From Hydractinia symbiolongicarpus (taxonomy: Eukaryota; Cnidaria; Hydrozoa; Anthoathecata; Hydractiniidae): a DNA stretch of 64,000 nucleotides. The position numbers were made by a program, and so were the translations under genes. The DNA is taken from positions 36,111,851 through 36,175,850 of the forward strand of contig NC_079877.1 of NCBI RefSeq assembly GCF_029227915.1, given 5' to 3'. The notes beneath the pieces are model-generated. The model made no database searches, had not been told where the DNA came from, and was given only the letters and a program-made list of their open reading frames with translations. Below are positions 54,501-62,638 of the stretch, in pieces; the first letter of the stretch is position 1, and each line of letters starts with the position of its first letter.

Positions 54501-57500
54501 AAAAAATCGTTCGGGAAATGAGTTTACTTCCTGGGTACTTTCTCTGTATACTTTTGACTTTACGGGCCGAGTCCGGGATTTACCGGAAATCGCGGGTTTT
54601 CGTTTGCTGGCGATTAAACTTATTTTATTCAGCGTCTCATCAAAAATAAAAACATTTTTGAAAACTACAAGTCTCATGCGTTTTAGTGTTTAAAAAATAA
54701 TTTAAAAAATCGTTCGGGAAATGAGTTTACTCCCTGGGTACTTTCTTTGTATACCTTTGGCTATACGGGCCGAGTCCGGGATTTACGGGAAATCGCGGGT
54801 TTTCGTTTGCCGGCGATTAAACTTCTTTTATTCAGCGTCTCATCAAAAATGAAAACATTTTTGAAAACTACAAGTCTCATGCGTTTTAGTGGTAAAAAAA
54901 TGATTTAAAAAATCGTTCTGGAAATGAGTTTACTCACAGGGTACTTTCTTTGTATACATTCGACTATACGGGCCAAGCCCGGGATTTACGGCAAATCGCG
55001 GGTTTTCGTTTGCCGGCGATTAAACTTCTTTCATTTAGCGTCTCATAAAAAATGAAAACATTTTTGAAAACTACAAGTCTCATGCGTTTTGGTGGTGAAA
55101 AAGTAATTTAAAAAATCGTTCGGGAAATGAGTTTACTTCCTGGGTACTTTCTCTGTATACTTTTGACTATACGGGCCGAGTCCGGGATTTACGGGAAATC
55201 GCGGCTTTTCGTTTATCGGCGATTAAACTTCTTTTATTCAGCGTCTCATCAAAAATAAAAACATTTTTGAAAACTACAAGTCTCATGCGTTTTAGTGTTG
55301 AAAAAATAATTTAAAAAATCGTTCGGGAAATGAGTTTACTCCCTGGGTATTCTTTTTGTATACTTTTGACTATACGGGCCGAGTCCGGGATTTACGGGAA
55401 ATCGCGGGTTTTCGTTTGCCGGCGATTAAACTTCTTTTATTCAGCGTCTCATCAAAAATGAAAGCATTTTTAAAAACTACAAGTCTCATGCCTTTTAGTG
55501 GTGAAAAAATAATTCAAAAAATCGTTCGGGGAATGAGTTTACTCCCTGGGTAGTTTCTTTGTATACATTCAACTATACGGGCCAAGCCTGGGATTTACGG
55601 GAAATCGCGGGTTTTAGTTTGCCGGCGATTAAACCTCTTTCATTAAGCGTCTCATCAAAAATGAAAACATTTTTGAAAACTACAAGTCTCATGCGTTTTA
55701 GTGGTGAAAAAATAATTTAAAAAATCGTTCGGGAAATGAGTTTACTTCCTGGGTACTTTCTCTGTATACTTTTGACTTTACGGGCCGAGTCCGGGATTTA
55801 CCGGAAATCGCGGGTTTTCGTTTGCTGGCGATTAAACTTATTTTATTCAGCGTCTCATCAAAAATAAAAACATTTTTGAAAACTACAAGTCTCATGCGTT
55901 TTAGTGTTTAAAAAATAATTTAAAAAATCGTTCGGGAAATGAGTTTACTCCCTGGGTACTTTCTTTGTATACCTTTGGCTATACGGGCCGAGTCCGGGAT
56001 TTACGGGAAATCGCGGGTTTTCGTTTGCCGGCGATTAAACTTCTTTTATTCAGCGTCTCATCAAAAATGAAAACATTTTTGAAAACTACAAGTCTCATGC
56101 GTTTTAGTGGTAAAAAAATGATTTAAAAAATCGTTCTGGAAATGAGTTTACTCACAGGGTACTTTCTTTGTATACATTCGACTATACGGGCCAAGCCCGG
56201 GATTTACGGCAAATCGCGGGTTTTCGTTTGCCGGCGATTAAACTTCTTTCATTTAGCGTCTCATAAAAAATGAAAACATTTTTGAAAACTACAAGTCTCA
56301 TGCGTTTTGGTGGTGAAAAAGTAATTTAAAAAATCGTTCGGGAAATGAGTTTACTTCCTGGGTACTTTCTCTGTATACTTTTGACTATACGGGCCGAGTC
56401 CGGGATTTACGGGAAATCGCGGCTTTTCGTTTATCGGCGATTAAACTTCTTTTATTCAGCGTCTCATCAAAAATAAAAACATTTTTGAAAACTACAAGTC
56501 TCATGCGTTTTAGTGTTGAAAAAATAATTTAAAAAATCGTTCGGGAAATGAGTTTACTCCCTGGGTACTTTCTTTGTATACCTTTGGCTATACGGGCCGA
56601 GTCCGGGATTTACGGGAATTCGCGGGTTTTCGTTTGCCGGCGATTAAACTTCTTTTATTCAGCGTCTCATCAAGAATGAAAACATTTTTGAAAACTACAA
56701 GTCTCATGCGTTTTAGTTGTGAGAAGATAATTTAAAAAATCGTTCTGGAAATGAGTTTACTCACAGGGTACTTTCTTTGTATACATTCGACTATACGGGC
56801 CTAGCTCGGGATTTACGGGAAATCGCTACTTTTCGTTTGCCGGCGATTAAACCTCTTTCATTAAGCGTCTCATCAAAAATGAAAACATTTTTGAAAACTA
56901 CAAGTCTCATGCGTTTTAGTGGCGAAAAAATAATTTAAAAAATCGTTCTGGAAATGAGTTTACTCCCTGAGTACTTTCTTTCTATACTTTTGACTATACG
57001 AGCCGAGTCCGGGATTTACGGGAAATCGCTGGTTTTCGTTTGCCGGCGATTAAACTTCTTTTATTCAGCGTCTCATCAAAAATGAAAACATTTTTGAAAA
57101 CTACAAGTCTCATTCGTTTTAGTGGTGAAAAGATAATTTAAAAAATCGTTCTGGAAATGAGTTTACACACAGGGTACTTTCTTTGTATATACTCAACTAT
57201 ACGGTCCAAGCACGGGATTTACGGGAAATCGCGGGTTTTCGTTTGCCGGCGATTAAACTTCTTTTATTCAGCGTCTCATCAAAAATGAAAACATTTTTGA
57301 AAACTACAAGTCTCATACGTTTTAGTGGTGAAAAAATAATTTAAAAAATCGTTCGGGAAATGAGTTTACTCCCTGGGTATTCTTTTTGTATACTTTTGAC
57401 TATACGGGCCGAGTCCGGGATTTACGGGAAATCGCGGGTTTTCGTTTGCCGGCGATTAAACTTCTTTTATTCAGCGTCTCATCAAAAATGAAAACATTTT

Positions 57501-57680
57501 TGAAAACTACAAGTCTCATGCCTTTTAGTGGTGAAAAAATAATTCAAAAAATCGTTCGGGAAATGGGTTTACTTCCTGGGTACTTTCTTTGTATACATTC
57601 AACTATACGGGCCAAGCCTGGGATTTACGGGAAATCGCGGGTTTTAGTTTTCCGGCGATTAAACCTCTTTCATTAAGCGT
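48530..57680 (+). repeat. 17-monomer higher-order repeat (3451 bp) with nested 3- and 6-monomer duplications
   Basis: Marker variants recur at exactly 3451 bp (17 x 203): the ACATGCGACAATACCGG variant near 49273 and 52724, TATACTCAACTATACGGG near 50489 and 53940, and GACTTTACGGGCCGAG near 51107 and 54558. A trimer duplication (609 bp) joins the variants near 48665 and 49273. A six-monomer piece (54138-55355) is tandemly copied to 55356-56573, after which the original order resumes. The exact 3451-bp spacing and near identity make this one of the youngest-looking amplifications in the window. Confidence 0.85.
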
Positions 57681-58744
57681 CTCATCAAAAATGAAAACAT
57701 TTTTGAAAACTACAAGTCTCATGCGTTTTAGTGGCGAAAAAATAATTTAAAAAATCGTTCTGGAAATGAGTTTACTCCCTGAGTACTTTCTTTGTATACT
57801 TTTGACTATACGGGCCGAGTCCGGGATTTACGGGAAATCGCTGGTTTTCGTTTGCCGGCGATTAAACTTCTTTTATTCAGCGTCTCATCAAAAAAAAAAA
57901 CATTCCTGAAAACTACAAGTCTCATGCGTTTTCGTGGTGAAAAAATAATTTAAAAAATCGTTCCGGATATGAGTTTACTCCCTGTGTACTTTCTTTGTAT
58001 ACTTTTGACTGTACGGACCGAGTCCGGGATTTACTGGAAATCGCGGGTTTTCGTTTGCCGGCGATTAAACTTCTTTTATTCAGCGTCTCATCAAAAATGA
58101 AAACATTTTTGAAAACTACAAGTCTCATGCGTTTTATTGGTAAAAAGATGATTTAAAAAATCGTTCTGGAAATGAGTTTACTCACAGGGTACTTTCTTTG
58201 TATACATTCGACTATACGGGCCAAGCCCGGGATTTACGGCAAAACGCGGGTTTTCGTTTGCTGGCGATTAAACCTCTTTCATTTAGCGTCTCATCAAAAA
58301 TGAAAACATTTTTGAAAACTACAAGTCTCATGCCTTCTAGTAGTGAAAAAATAATTTAAAAAAACGTTCGGGAAATGAGTTTACTCCCTGGGTACTTTCT
58401 TTGTATATATTCGACTATACGGGCCTAGCTCGGGACTTACGGGAAATCGCTAGTTTTCGTTTGCCGGCGATTAAACTTCTTTTATTCAGCGTCTCATCAA
58501 AAATGAAAACATTTTTGAAAACTACAAGTCTCATGCGTTTTAGTGGTAAAAAGATGATTTAAAAAATCGTTCTGGAAATGAGTTTACTCACAGGGTACTT
58601 TCTTTGTATACATTCGACTATACGGGCCAAGCCCGGGATTTACGGCAAAATTCGGGTTTTCGTTTGCCGGCGATTAAACCTCTTTCATTTAGCGTCTCAT
58701 AAAAAATGAAAACATTTTTGAATATTACAAGTCTCATTAGTTCT
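57681..58744 (+). repeat. Terminal satellite monomers at the array edge
   Basis: The last five monomers are still close to the consensus. They carry some private changes (for example CATCAAAAAAAAAAAC near 57888 and GTTCCGGATATGAG near 57961). The final, truncated monomer is the CATTAGTTCT class and ends at 58744. Degeneration toward the edge is modest, so the border is abrupt rather than a gradual decay. Confidence 0.8.
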
Positions 58745-59386
58745 CGATGTAGTTAAGGAACGTTTTGCCGCTTTTCCGCGCGACATAGGCGAATTTTTGA
58801 AATAATAAATAAGTCAATTAAATGACGTAAGAATCAAAAATCATGGTTGAACTCGCCGACATTTTATTTTTCAACTTGTGATTTATTTATTTCGCGGGTG
58901 TTTGACCACGGCTGTTTGGTCTGGAATTTTCTGCCGTGAACAGTGAAGCAGTTTCTTCCACGAGGCAGTTTTTGTGAAAGTGGCTGACTGGCTTGAGGAA
59001 GTTATGATGAATTAAATGATTAAGGACTAAGGTATTCGTTTTATTTACTATTTTTGTAAATATTTTTTTTGTATGCTGTGTCGATAGCTGGTGGCACTAT
59101 GAAAGGTTTTGAAGAAATGATATAAAGCTCAGAGAATGCATAAGGCCAGATAGAGAGGTGCTTCTGTAGCTAGCTAGCTAAAGATTAATGATTTTCATCT
59201 TTTTTATGGCATGTGATTGTTGGCTAGCTGCTTAATCCCTTCCTCCCTCTCCTTGGCCAAAAAGTTAGCTAGCTGGCTAGCTAGAGATATTTATAGCGTC
59301 AAGTCGTATAAGTTCGGCCCCAGATCTAGAATAGAAAATATCATGAGGGTGCCGATAAGCCGCATCCGCCGTAAAAACTGCAGACG
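58745..59386. other. Non-coding flank with GCTA simple sequence
   Basis: Unique-looking AT-rich DNA. Short GCTA-type runs occur at about 59166-59181 (TAGCTAGCTAGCTA), near 59221 and at 59265-59285. No open frame here has recognisable protein features, and I see no promoter or RNA gene. Confidence 0.5.
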
Positions 59387-59435
59387 TTTTCGGGCGAGTT
59401 CAGCGTTTTGAAAAAATTCAGTATTCGCCCGAAAA
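59387..59435. repeat. Inverted repeat, 11-bp perfect arms, 27-bp loop
   Basis: TTTTCGGGCGA at 59387-59397 is the exact reverse complement of TCGCCCGAAAA at 59425-59435. It may be a hairpin or the remains of a small foldback element. I see no target-site duplication. Confidence 0.7.
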
Positions 59436-59537
59436 AACCCACATATGACACAAACAATGCCCGAAAAAGAAAAGAAAAACAAACACTAATGATTCAAAAA
59501 ACTATAAAAATTAAAATTAAACTTACTATGTGGTAGC
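59436..59537. other. Short AT-rich spacer, no gene seen
   Basis: A-rich DNA between the inverted repeat and the SINE-like element. I see nothing assignable. Confidence 0.4.
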
Positions 59538-59825
59538 GATAGATAGATAGATGTGCATATTTTACATGGCTAGCCTAACAAATATCGAGGGGTATACCCT
59601 GTCTATTATTTCCAGGAGGGGCCATGGCTTAGAAGGAGAGTCCTAGAGTATTTAATGCTCCTTTTGAGCTACGCAGACCCAATTAGAGCCCGCGCTCTAC
59701 TAGACAACTCCTGGCAACATCTAACGGCCCACACAGTGTGCCATCTTCCCAATTTCCCTCACATGGCTTGGGTTAACCCGGGACTATGGTAACATTCACT
59801 CGCCCATGTTGAATCGCCGTCAAGA

Positions 59826-59836
59826 GGAATCGAACC
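59826..59836 (-). promoter_or_regulatory. RNA polymerase III B box
   Basis: The minus strand reads GGTTCGATTCC, which matches the tRNA B-box consensus GGTTCGANNCC at every position. It lies in the T-arm region of the tRNA-like head of the SINE-like element. Confidence 0.75.
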
Positions 59837-59868
59837 CCGGTCTCCCGAACATAGTACGAGAGCTATAA

Positions 59869-59879
59869 CCACTAATCTA
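59869..59879 (-). promoter_or_regulatory. RNA polymerase III A box
   Basis: The minus strand reads TAGATTAGTGG, a 10 of 11 match to TRGYNNARNGG. It is 32 nt upstream of the B box, the usual spacing in an intronless tRNA gene or tRNA-derived SINE. Confidence 0.65.
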
Positions 59880-59887
59880 CGGCGCCA

Positions 59888-60196
59888 TGAATATTTTTAT
59901 TTTATATTTTTAAAAGAACTGCTTTTGATAGTTTATAATAAGATTTACTTGATAAATAACTTATATATAAACTTTATTAACTTCTTTATTTTCAAGCGCC
60001 TTGTTCCAACTATCGTCCGCATGGTATGTTACAAGGAATTGCATTTCGGGAATGTTCCGGGCGAGTTTGGGAAAGTGCGGGCGGTTTCGGACGACAACCG
60101 CCAATTTAATTTGAAAAGTTGTTTGCGGCTTATCTGCACCCTTTTAAAATATCATTATACATCACCATCCCAGTCTTCGAATTTCAGATATATTTG
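59888..60196. other. Non-coding AT-rich DNA with a short inverted repeat
   Basis: No supported gene. GGCGGTT at 60080-60086 pairs with AACCGCC at 60096-60102 (7-bp arms, 9-nt loop) in a GC-richer patch at about 60045-60105. The short open frames here have no recognisable features. Confidence 0.45.
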
Positions 60197-60335
60197 CTTC
60201 GGCAAATAATTGCCGAAGTAACTTCGCAATTTTTCAAAATCACTTTGGCAGAAAAAATGCCGAAGACAATGGTCAAAAGCACTGAAAACCTTCGGCAATT
60301 GCCTCGGCAGACTTCGGCACTTTCTTTGGCACTTT
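60197..60335. repeat. Cluster of TTCGGCA/TGCCGAA motifs in both orientations
   Basis: CTTCGGCAA at 60197-60205 and TTGCCGAAG at 60210-60218 form a perfect inverted repeat with a 4-nt loop. Further copies are TGCCGAAG near 60258, CTTCGGCAATTGCC near 60290-60303 (containing the palindrome GGCAATTGCC) and CTTCGGCAC near 60312, with weaker TTTGGCA and TCGGCAG forms between. Such clusters are typical of transposon ends, notably the subterminal repeats of CACTA/EnSpm elements, and of foldback elements. The cluster lies about 360 bp beyond the stop codon of the minus-strand gene. Confidence 0.6.
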
Positions 60336-60692
60336 TTAAAATGAAAAAAAATATAAATATGATGCCAAGCCTTGACGAGTATCAAACATCAACAAATTCA
60401 ACTGAGTTAATCCGGATGTTTTTGTTTTTCTTGGGAACGATAATACAACCTTACTTGGTCACTCCACCATTTTGAACTGCAGGCCGAACTGAATAAAACT
60501 ATGGGGCCGATATTAAGTGACACGCGTTACATCATTTAATTATAAGCTGGGGGCATCGATATATAATTGTTAATATGTAATGTTTTAACACCAAAATGAG
60601 ATCAAAAATTATACACCAGAAAACTATAAATTTGAACTTGATGTAATAAATCTCATTGGAATTTCACACAATAAACCAGCTAACTTTCAAAA
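60336..60692 (-). other. Probable 3' untranslated and downstream region of the minus-strand gene
   Basis: AT-rich DNA immediately downstream of the stop codon. No canonical AATAAA is present on the minus strand in this stretch. The variant ATTAAA lies at 60535-60540, about 155 nt after the stop, and is a weak candidate polyadenylation signal. Confidence 0.35.
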
Positions 60693-62638
60693 TCATATAT
60701 CAAAATGACAATTCAATTTTTGTAAAATTGAAAGTTTTTTTAATTTTCCATCGTATTCGGACTTAATTTCATCAGCAATAATGGACATTGATCTGTTTTG
60801 TGCCAACTGTTCCCTCTCAATTTTTTTTATTTCATCCTTGAGATTGTCTCTAGCTGTTGCTAGTTTTATCTCTAACTGTGCTGACAATCGCTTTAGGTCC
60901 ATTTCATACATGTGAGGAGAACTTTTATAAAGTTTCCTTAGGTGATTATATTGTACAATCACGTCACATGGACCCAAGACCTTTTCAAGGAGACGTGCTG
61001 TATTCCCTTGATCAGTAGCAGGTATTTCCTTTTTTACGATAGTGATAATATTGTTGCTGTTTTTTCTAGACAAACCAGTTGGTGTTCCATGTATTGTTAC
61101 AGCTTTTTCTGCAATGGGAGTGCTTGTCATGAAATTTGAAACCTTGGCTGGAATTGGTGTATCTGGAATTGATATGAAAGGTACTTCATATGTTGATGTG
61201 GATGGTGATGCATATTCAGCTGTCAAATCAATGTCCATGTTTGCATCATCTTCTGGCTCATTGATCAGCTTGGCAAAACTGAGAGTACTCAATTGGACAA
61301 TTTTGGTACTGCCATTTGTGGATTCAACTTTCAGTTTTAATGCAGGTATGCAGGTTTGTTGTTCCAGACATTTTTCCCAACACTGCTTCAGATATTCTTT
61401 TTCAGTCTGCATTGTGTTATTCCTGAAGTGATGTTTGCATTTTTTATTATTCATCACATTTTCTGTGTCTGCAAATTCTACTCCGAAGTCTACTTCCTTC
61501 CAAAATCCTGGTATTAAGAGGTAATCCGCAATACGCTCTAAGTGTGCTTGGTATATCCACGGGTTTTTTTCAATAACTGTGTATGAAATAACCGTGTTAC
61601 CCCGCTTCTCCAGTTCTTTACTATGTTTTGTGATTTTGCTTTCTATGTCCGACTTTATGTGATGCTCGTGAACATTGTCACGAACTTGTAGTCGGATGAA
61701 AGCATTGAATAAGACATTTTCAGGGTGATGGTTTGATGTATGTGTGGATATTGTTTTCAAAAAGTTGAATGTTCTCTCCTCTTCTTCAGTGTTAGTTGTT
61801 GGTCCAGAAAAAAGACGGTACTGGTCTGGTGCATGGACAGTTAAAGCGTGGTAGTACTGGCCAAACATTTTCCGCTTTGTCAAGGAGATGGTGTTTTTAA
61901 TAACCTCATTCAGTATCATTGCATGTTGGAATGACTGGTTATAAAGACGTAAAATCGAAATCGGTATTCTATTTTCTTCAGATTTATAAAGAATACCCTG
62001 CATTTCACAGGTTTGTTGTAGAATTTTGTAGACATTAGCATCTATTTTGTCCTTTAAAAACTTCGTGCAATCTATTAAACTCAGCCGATAATCTGCTGCA
62101 CGTTTCGCCTCTTTTCCGGAAAATGACATAGTAACAGTGTTGTTAAATATTTTGCATTCTTCCCTTTCTAGATGGCGTGGCAACTCTTCATACAAATTTC
62201 TGATGTGTCCACTCACACAATGCAATGGTTCACAAGGCAAAACCTCGTAACCAGAGAGGTAACAATGTGTCAACGATGATGTAGGTGTATAATACAACAG
62301 GGCTGGCATCCGCTGACAACCTGCCAATTCGATGTCGATCAATTTTGACAACGTGTCTTTCGTATTTTCGCACCGGAATTTAACTTCTCTTTCGTGCAAG
62401 TCGGTTATCAGGTCTGCCTTCGCCATGCCGTCAGTGTAGTGTAAACACATTTTGTTTGTCACAACTTTTCCATATGTTGAGGCCGTCAAAGTATGGATTT
62501 TCGTTTCCAAAGATGTGTGTGGCAAATTAAGGACATGACTAAGGTCATTTGATCTGGATGCCTTAATACCACATGACCAGCAAAAGTGGTGGCCTCCCTT
62601 TTGATGTCCAGCCTCGAACTGGCATGCTGGAGCACCGC
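60693..62638 (-). CDS. Terminal coding exon (648 codons including stop)
   Basis: An open frame runs from a TTTTAG acceptor at 62640-62639 to the stop. The frame is open upstream of the first apparent start-like codon at 62525 (a TTG, read as Leu), so that codon is internal. Cys/His cluster codons lie at 62624-62571. Counting from that Leu as residue 1: CEPLHCVSGH is at about 98-107, HALTVHAPDQYRLFSG at 226-241, and the acidic EEEER at 247-251 is the candidate third catalytic acid. A second Cys/His-rich patch lies at 363-392, a Ser/Thr/Pro-rich acidic linker at about 425-480, and a charged heptad-like coiled coil at about 541-605. No signal peptide or membrane segment is seen. Confidence 0.85.

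Larger units (their letters stand above)
1..58744 (+). repeat. 203-bp satellite DNA array, about 289 tandem monomers
   Basis: The same block recurs every 203 bp (for example CTTTCTTTG at 1, 407, 610 and 1219) without interruption to 58744, where similarity stops in the middle of a monomer. All copies are in the same orientation. A monomer reads, in order: TACTTTCTTTGTATAC; GACTATACGGGCC; a CpG-rich stretch with CGGGATTTACGGGAAATCG; TTTTCGTTTGCCGGCGATTA; a CTTTTATTCAGCGTCTCATC or CTTTCATTAAGCGTCTCATC segment; an AT-rich GAAAACATTTTTGAAAACTA segment; TCTCATGCGTTTTAGTGGTG; an A-rich tract; and TCGTTCGGGAAATGAGTTTA. Copies differ by scattered substitutions and a few 1-12 bp indels. No conserved open frame exists: the length is 203, not a multiple of 3, and frames open or close with single substitutions. 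Centromeric or pericentromeric heterochromatin is the usual setting for such arrays, but nothing here proves the location. Confidence 0.98.
59538..59887 (-). mobile_element. tRNA-derived SINE-like element
   Basis: Read on the minus strand, the element starts near 59887 with a tRNA-like head of about 73 nt, continues into about 240 nt of unrelated body, and ends in a GATA-type tetranucleotide run (GATAGATAGATAGAT on the plus strand, about 59538-59552). Head, body and simple-repeat tail is the standard SINE layout. The head has a pol III A box and a perfect B box 32 nt apart. An anticodon-like stem (CTCTCG with CGGGAG) closes an abnormal 9-nt loop, so this is not a working tRNA. Clear target-site duplications were not found. 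The head most resembles Asp/Glu-type tRNAs around GAGACCGGGGTTCGATTCC. A lone tRNA pseudogene is the alternative. Confidence 0.6.

Noticed and set aside
1-58744. Dozens of 60-102 residue open frames on both strands of the array, many with near-identical translations
   Set aside because: They follow the satellite period, overlap each other on opposite strands, and open or close with single substitutions. The 203-bp monomer shifts frame each copy. No start context, domain or codon bias supports translation.
1-58744. CRISPR array
   Set aside because: There is no short repeat and unique-spacer structure. The whole 203-bp unit repeats, and the surrounding DNA is eukaryotic.
1-58744. Hammerhead-type ribozyme in the satellite (minus strand has TTGATGAGACGCTGAA, reminiscent of a CUGAUGAG...CGAAAC core)
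   Set aside because: The required C before UGAUGAG is a T, stem II cannot be drawn, and the GAAA/UH elements do not fall in the right places.
1-58744. Telomeric or rDNA repeats
   Set aside because: No TTAGGG-like runs and no rRNA-like segments. The period and composition are those of a satellite.
59217-59482. Short open frames on both strands around the inverted repeat
   Set aside because: They overlap on opposite strands in a region with simple sequence and a hairpin. There is no recognisable domain and no splice or start support.
59815-59887. Functional tRNA gene on the minus strand
   Set aside because: The A and B boxes are good, but the anticodon loop would have 9 nt, the acceptor stem pairs only partly, and the T stem has a mismatch. 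A SINE head fits better.
60045-60105. Degenerate satellite monomer outside the array (GCGAGTTTGGGAAAGTGCGGG resembling the CGAGTCCGGG...GCGGG part)
   Set aside because: Only short CGGG/GAGT words are shared and the spacing differs. No other part of the monomer is present, so chance similarity is more likely.
59925-60475. Open frames of 76-118 residues in the flank
   Set aside because: They run through the palindromic motif cluster and AT-rich DNA with no domain signal, and overlapping frames lie on the other strand.
60942-61431. Plus-strand open frames inside the large minus-strand exon
   Set aside because: They are antisense shadows of the 610-codon frame, which has introns and protein motifs supporting it.
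62523-62525. TTG at 62525 as the start of the large protein
   Set aside because: The frame stays open for 37 more codons to a good acceptor, and the upstream exons join in phase, so this is an internal Leu.
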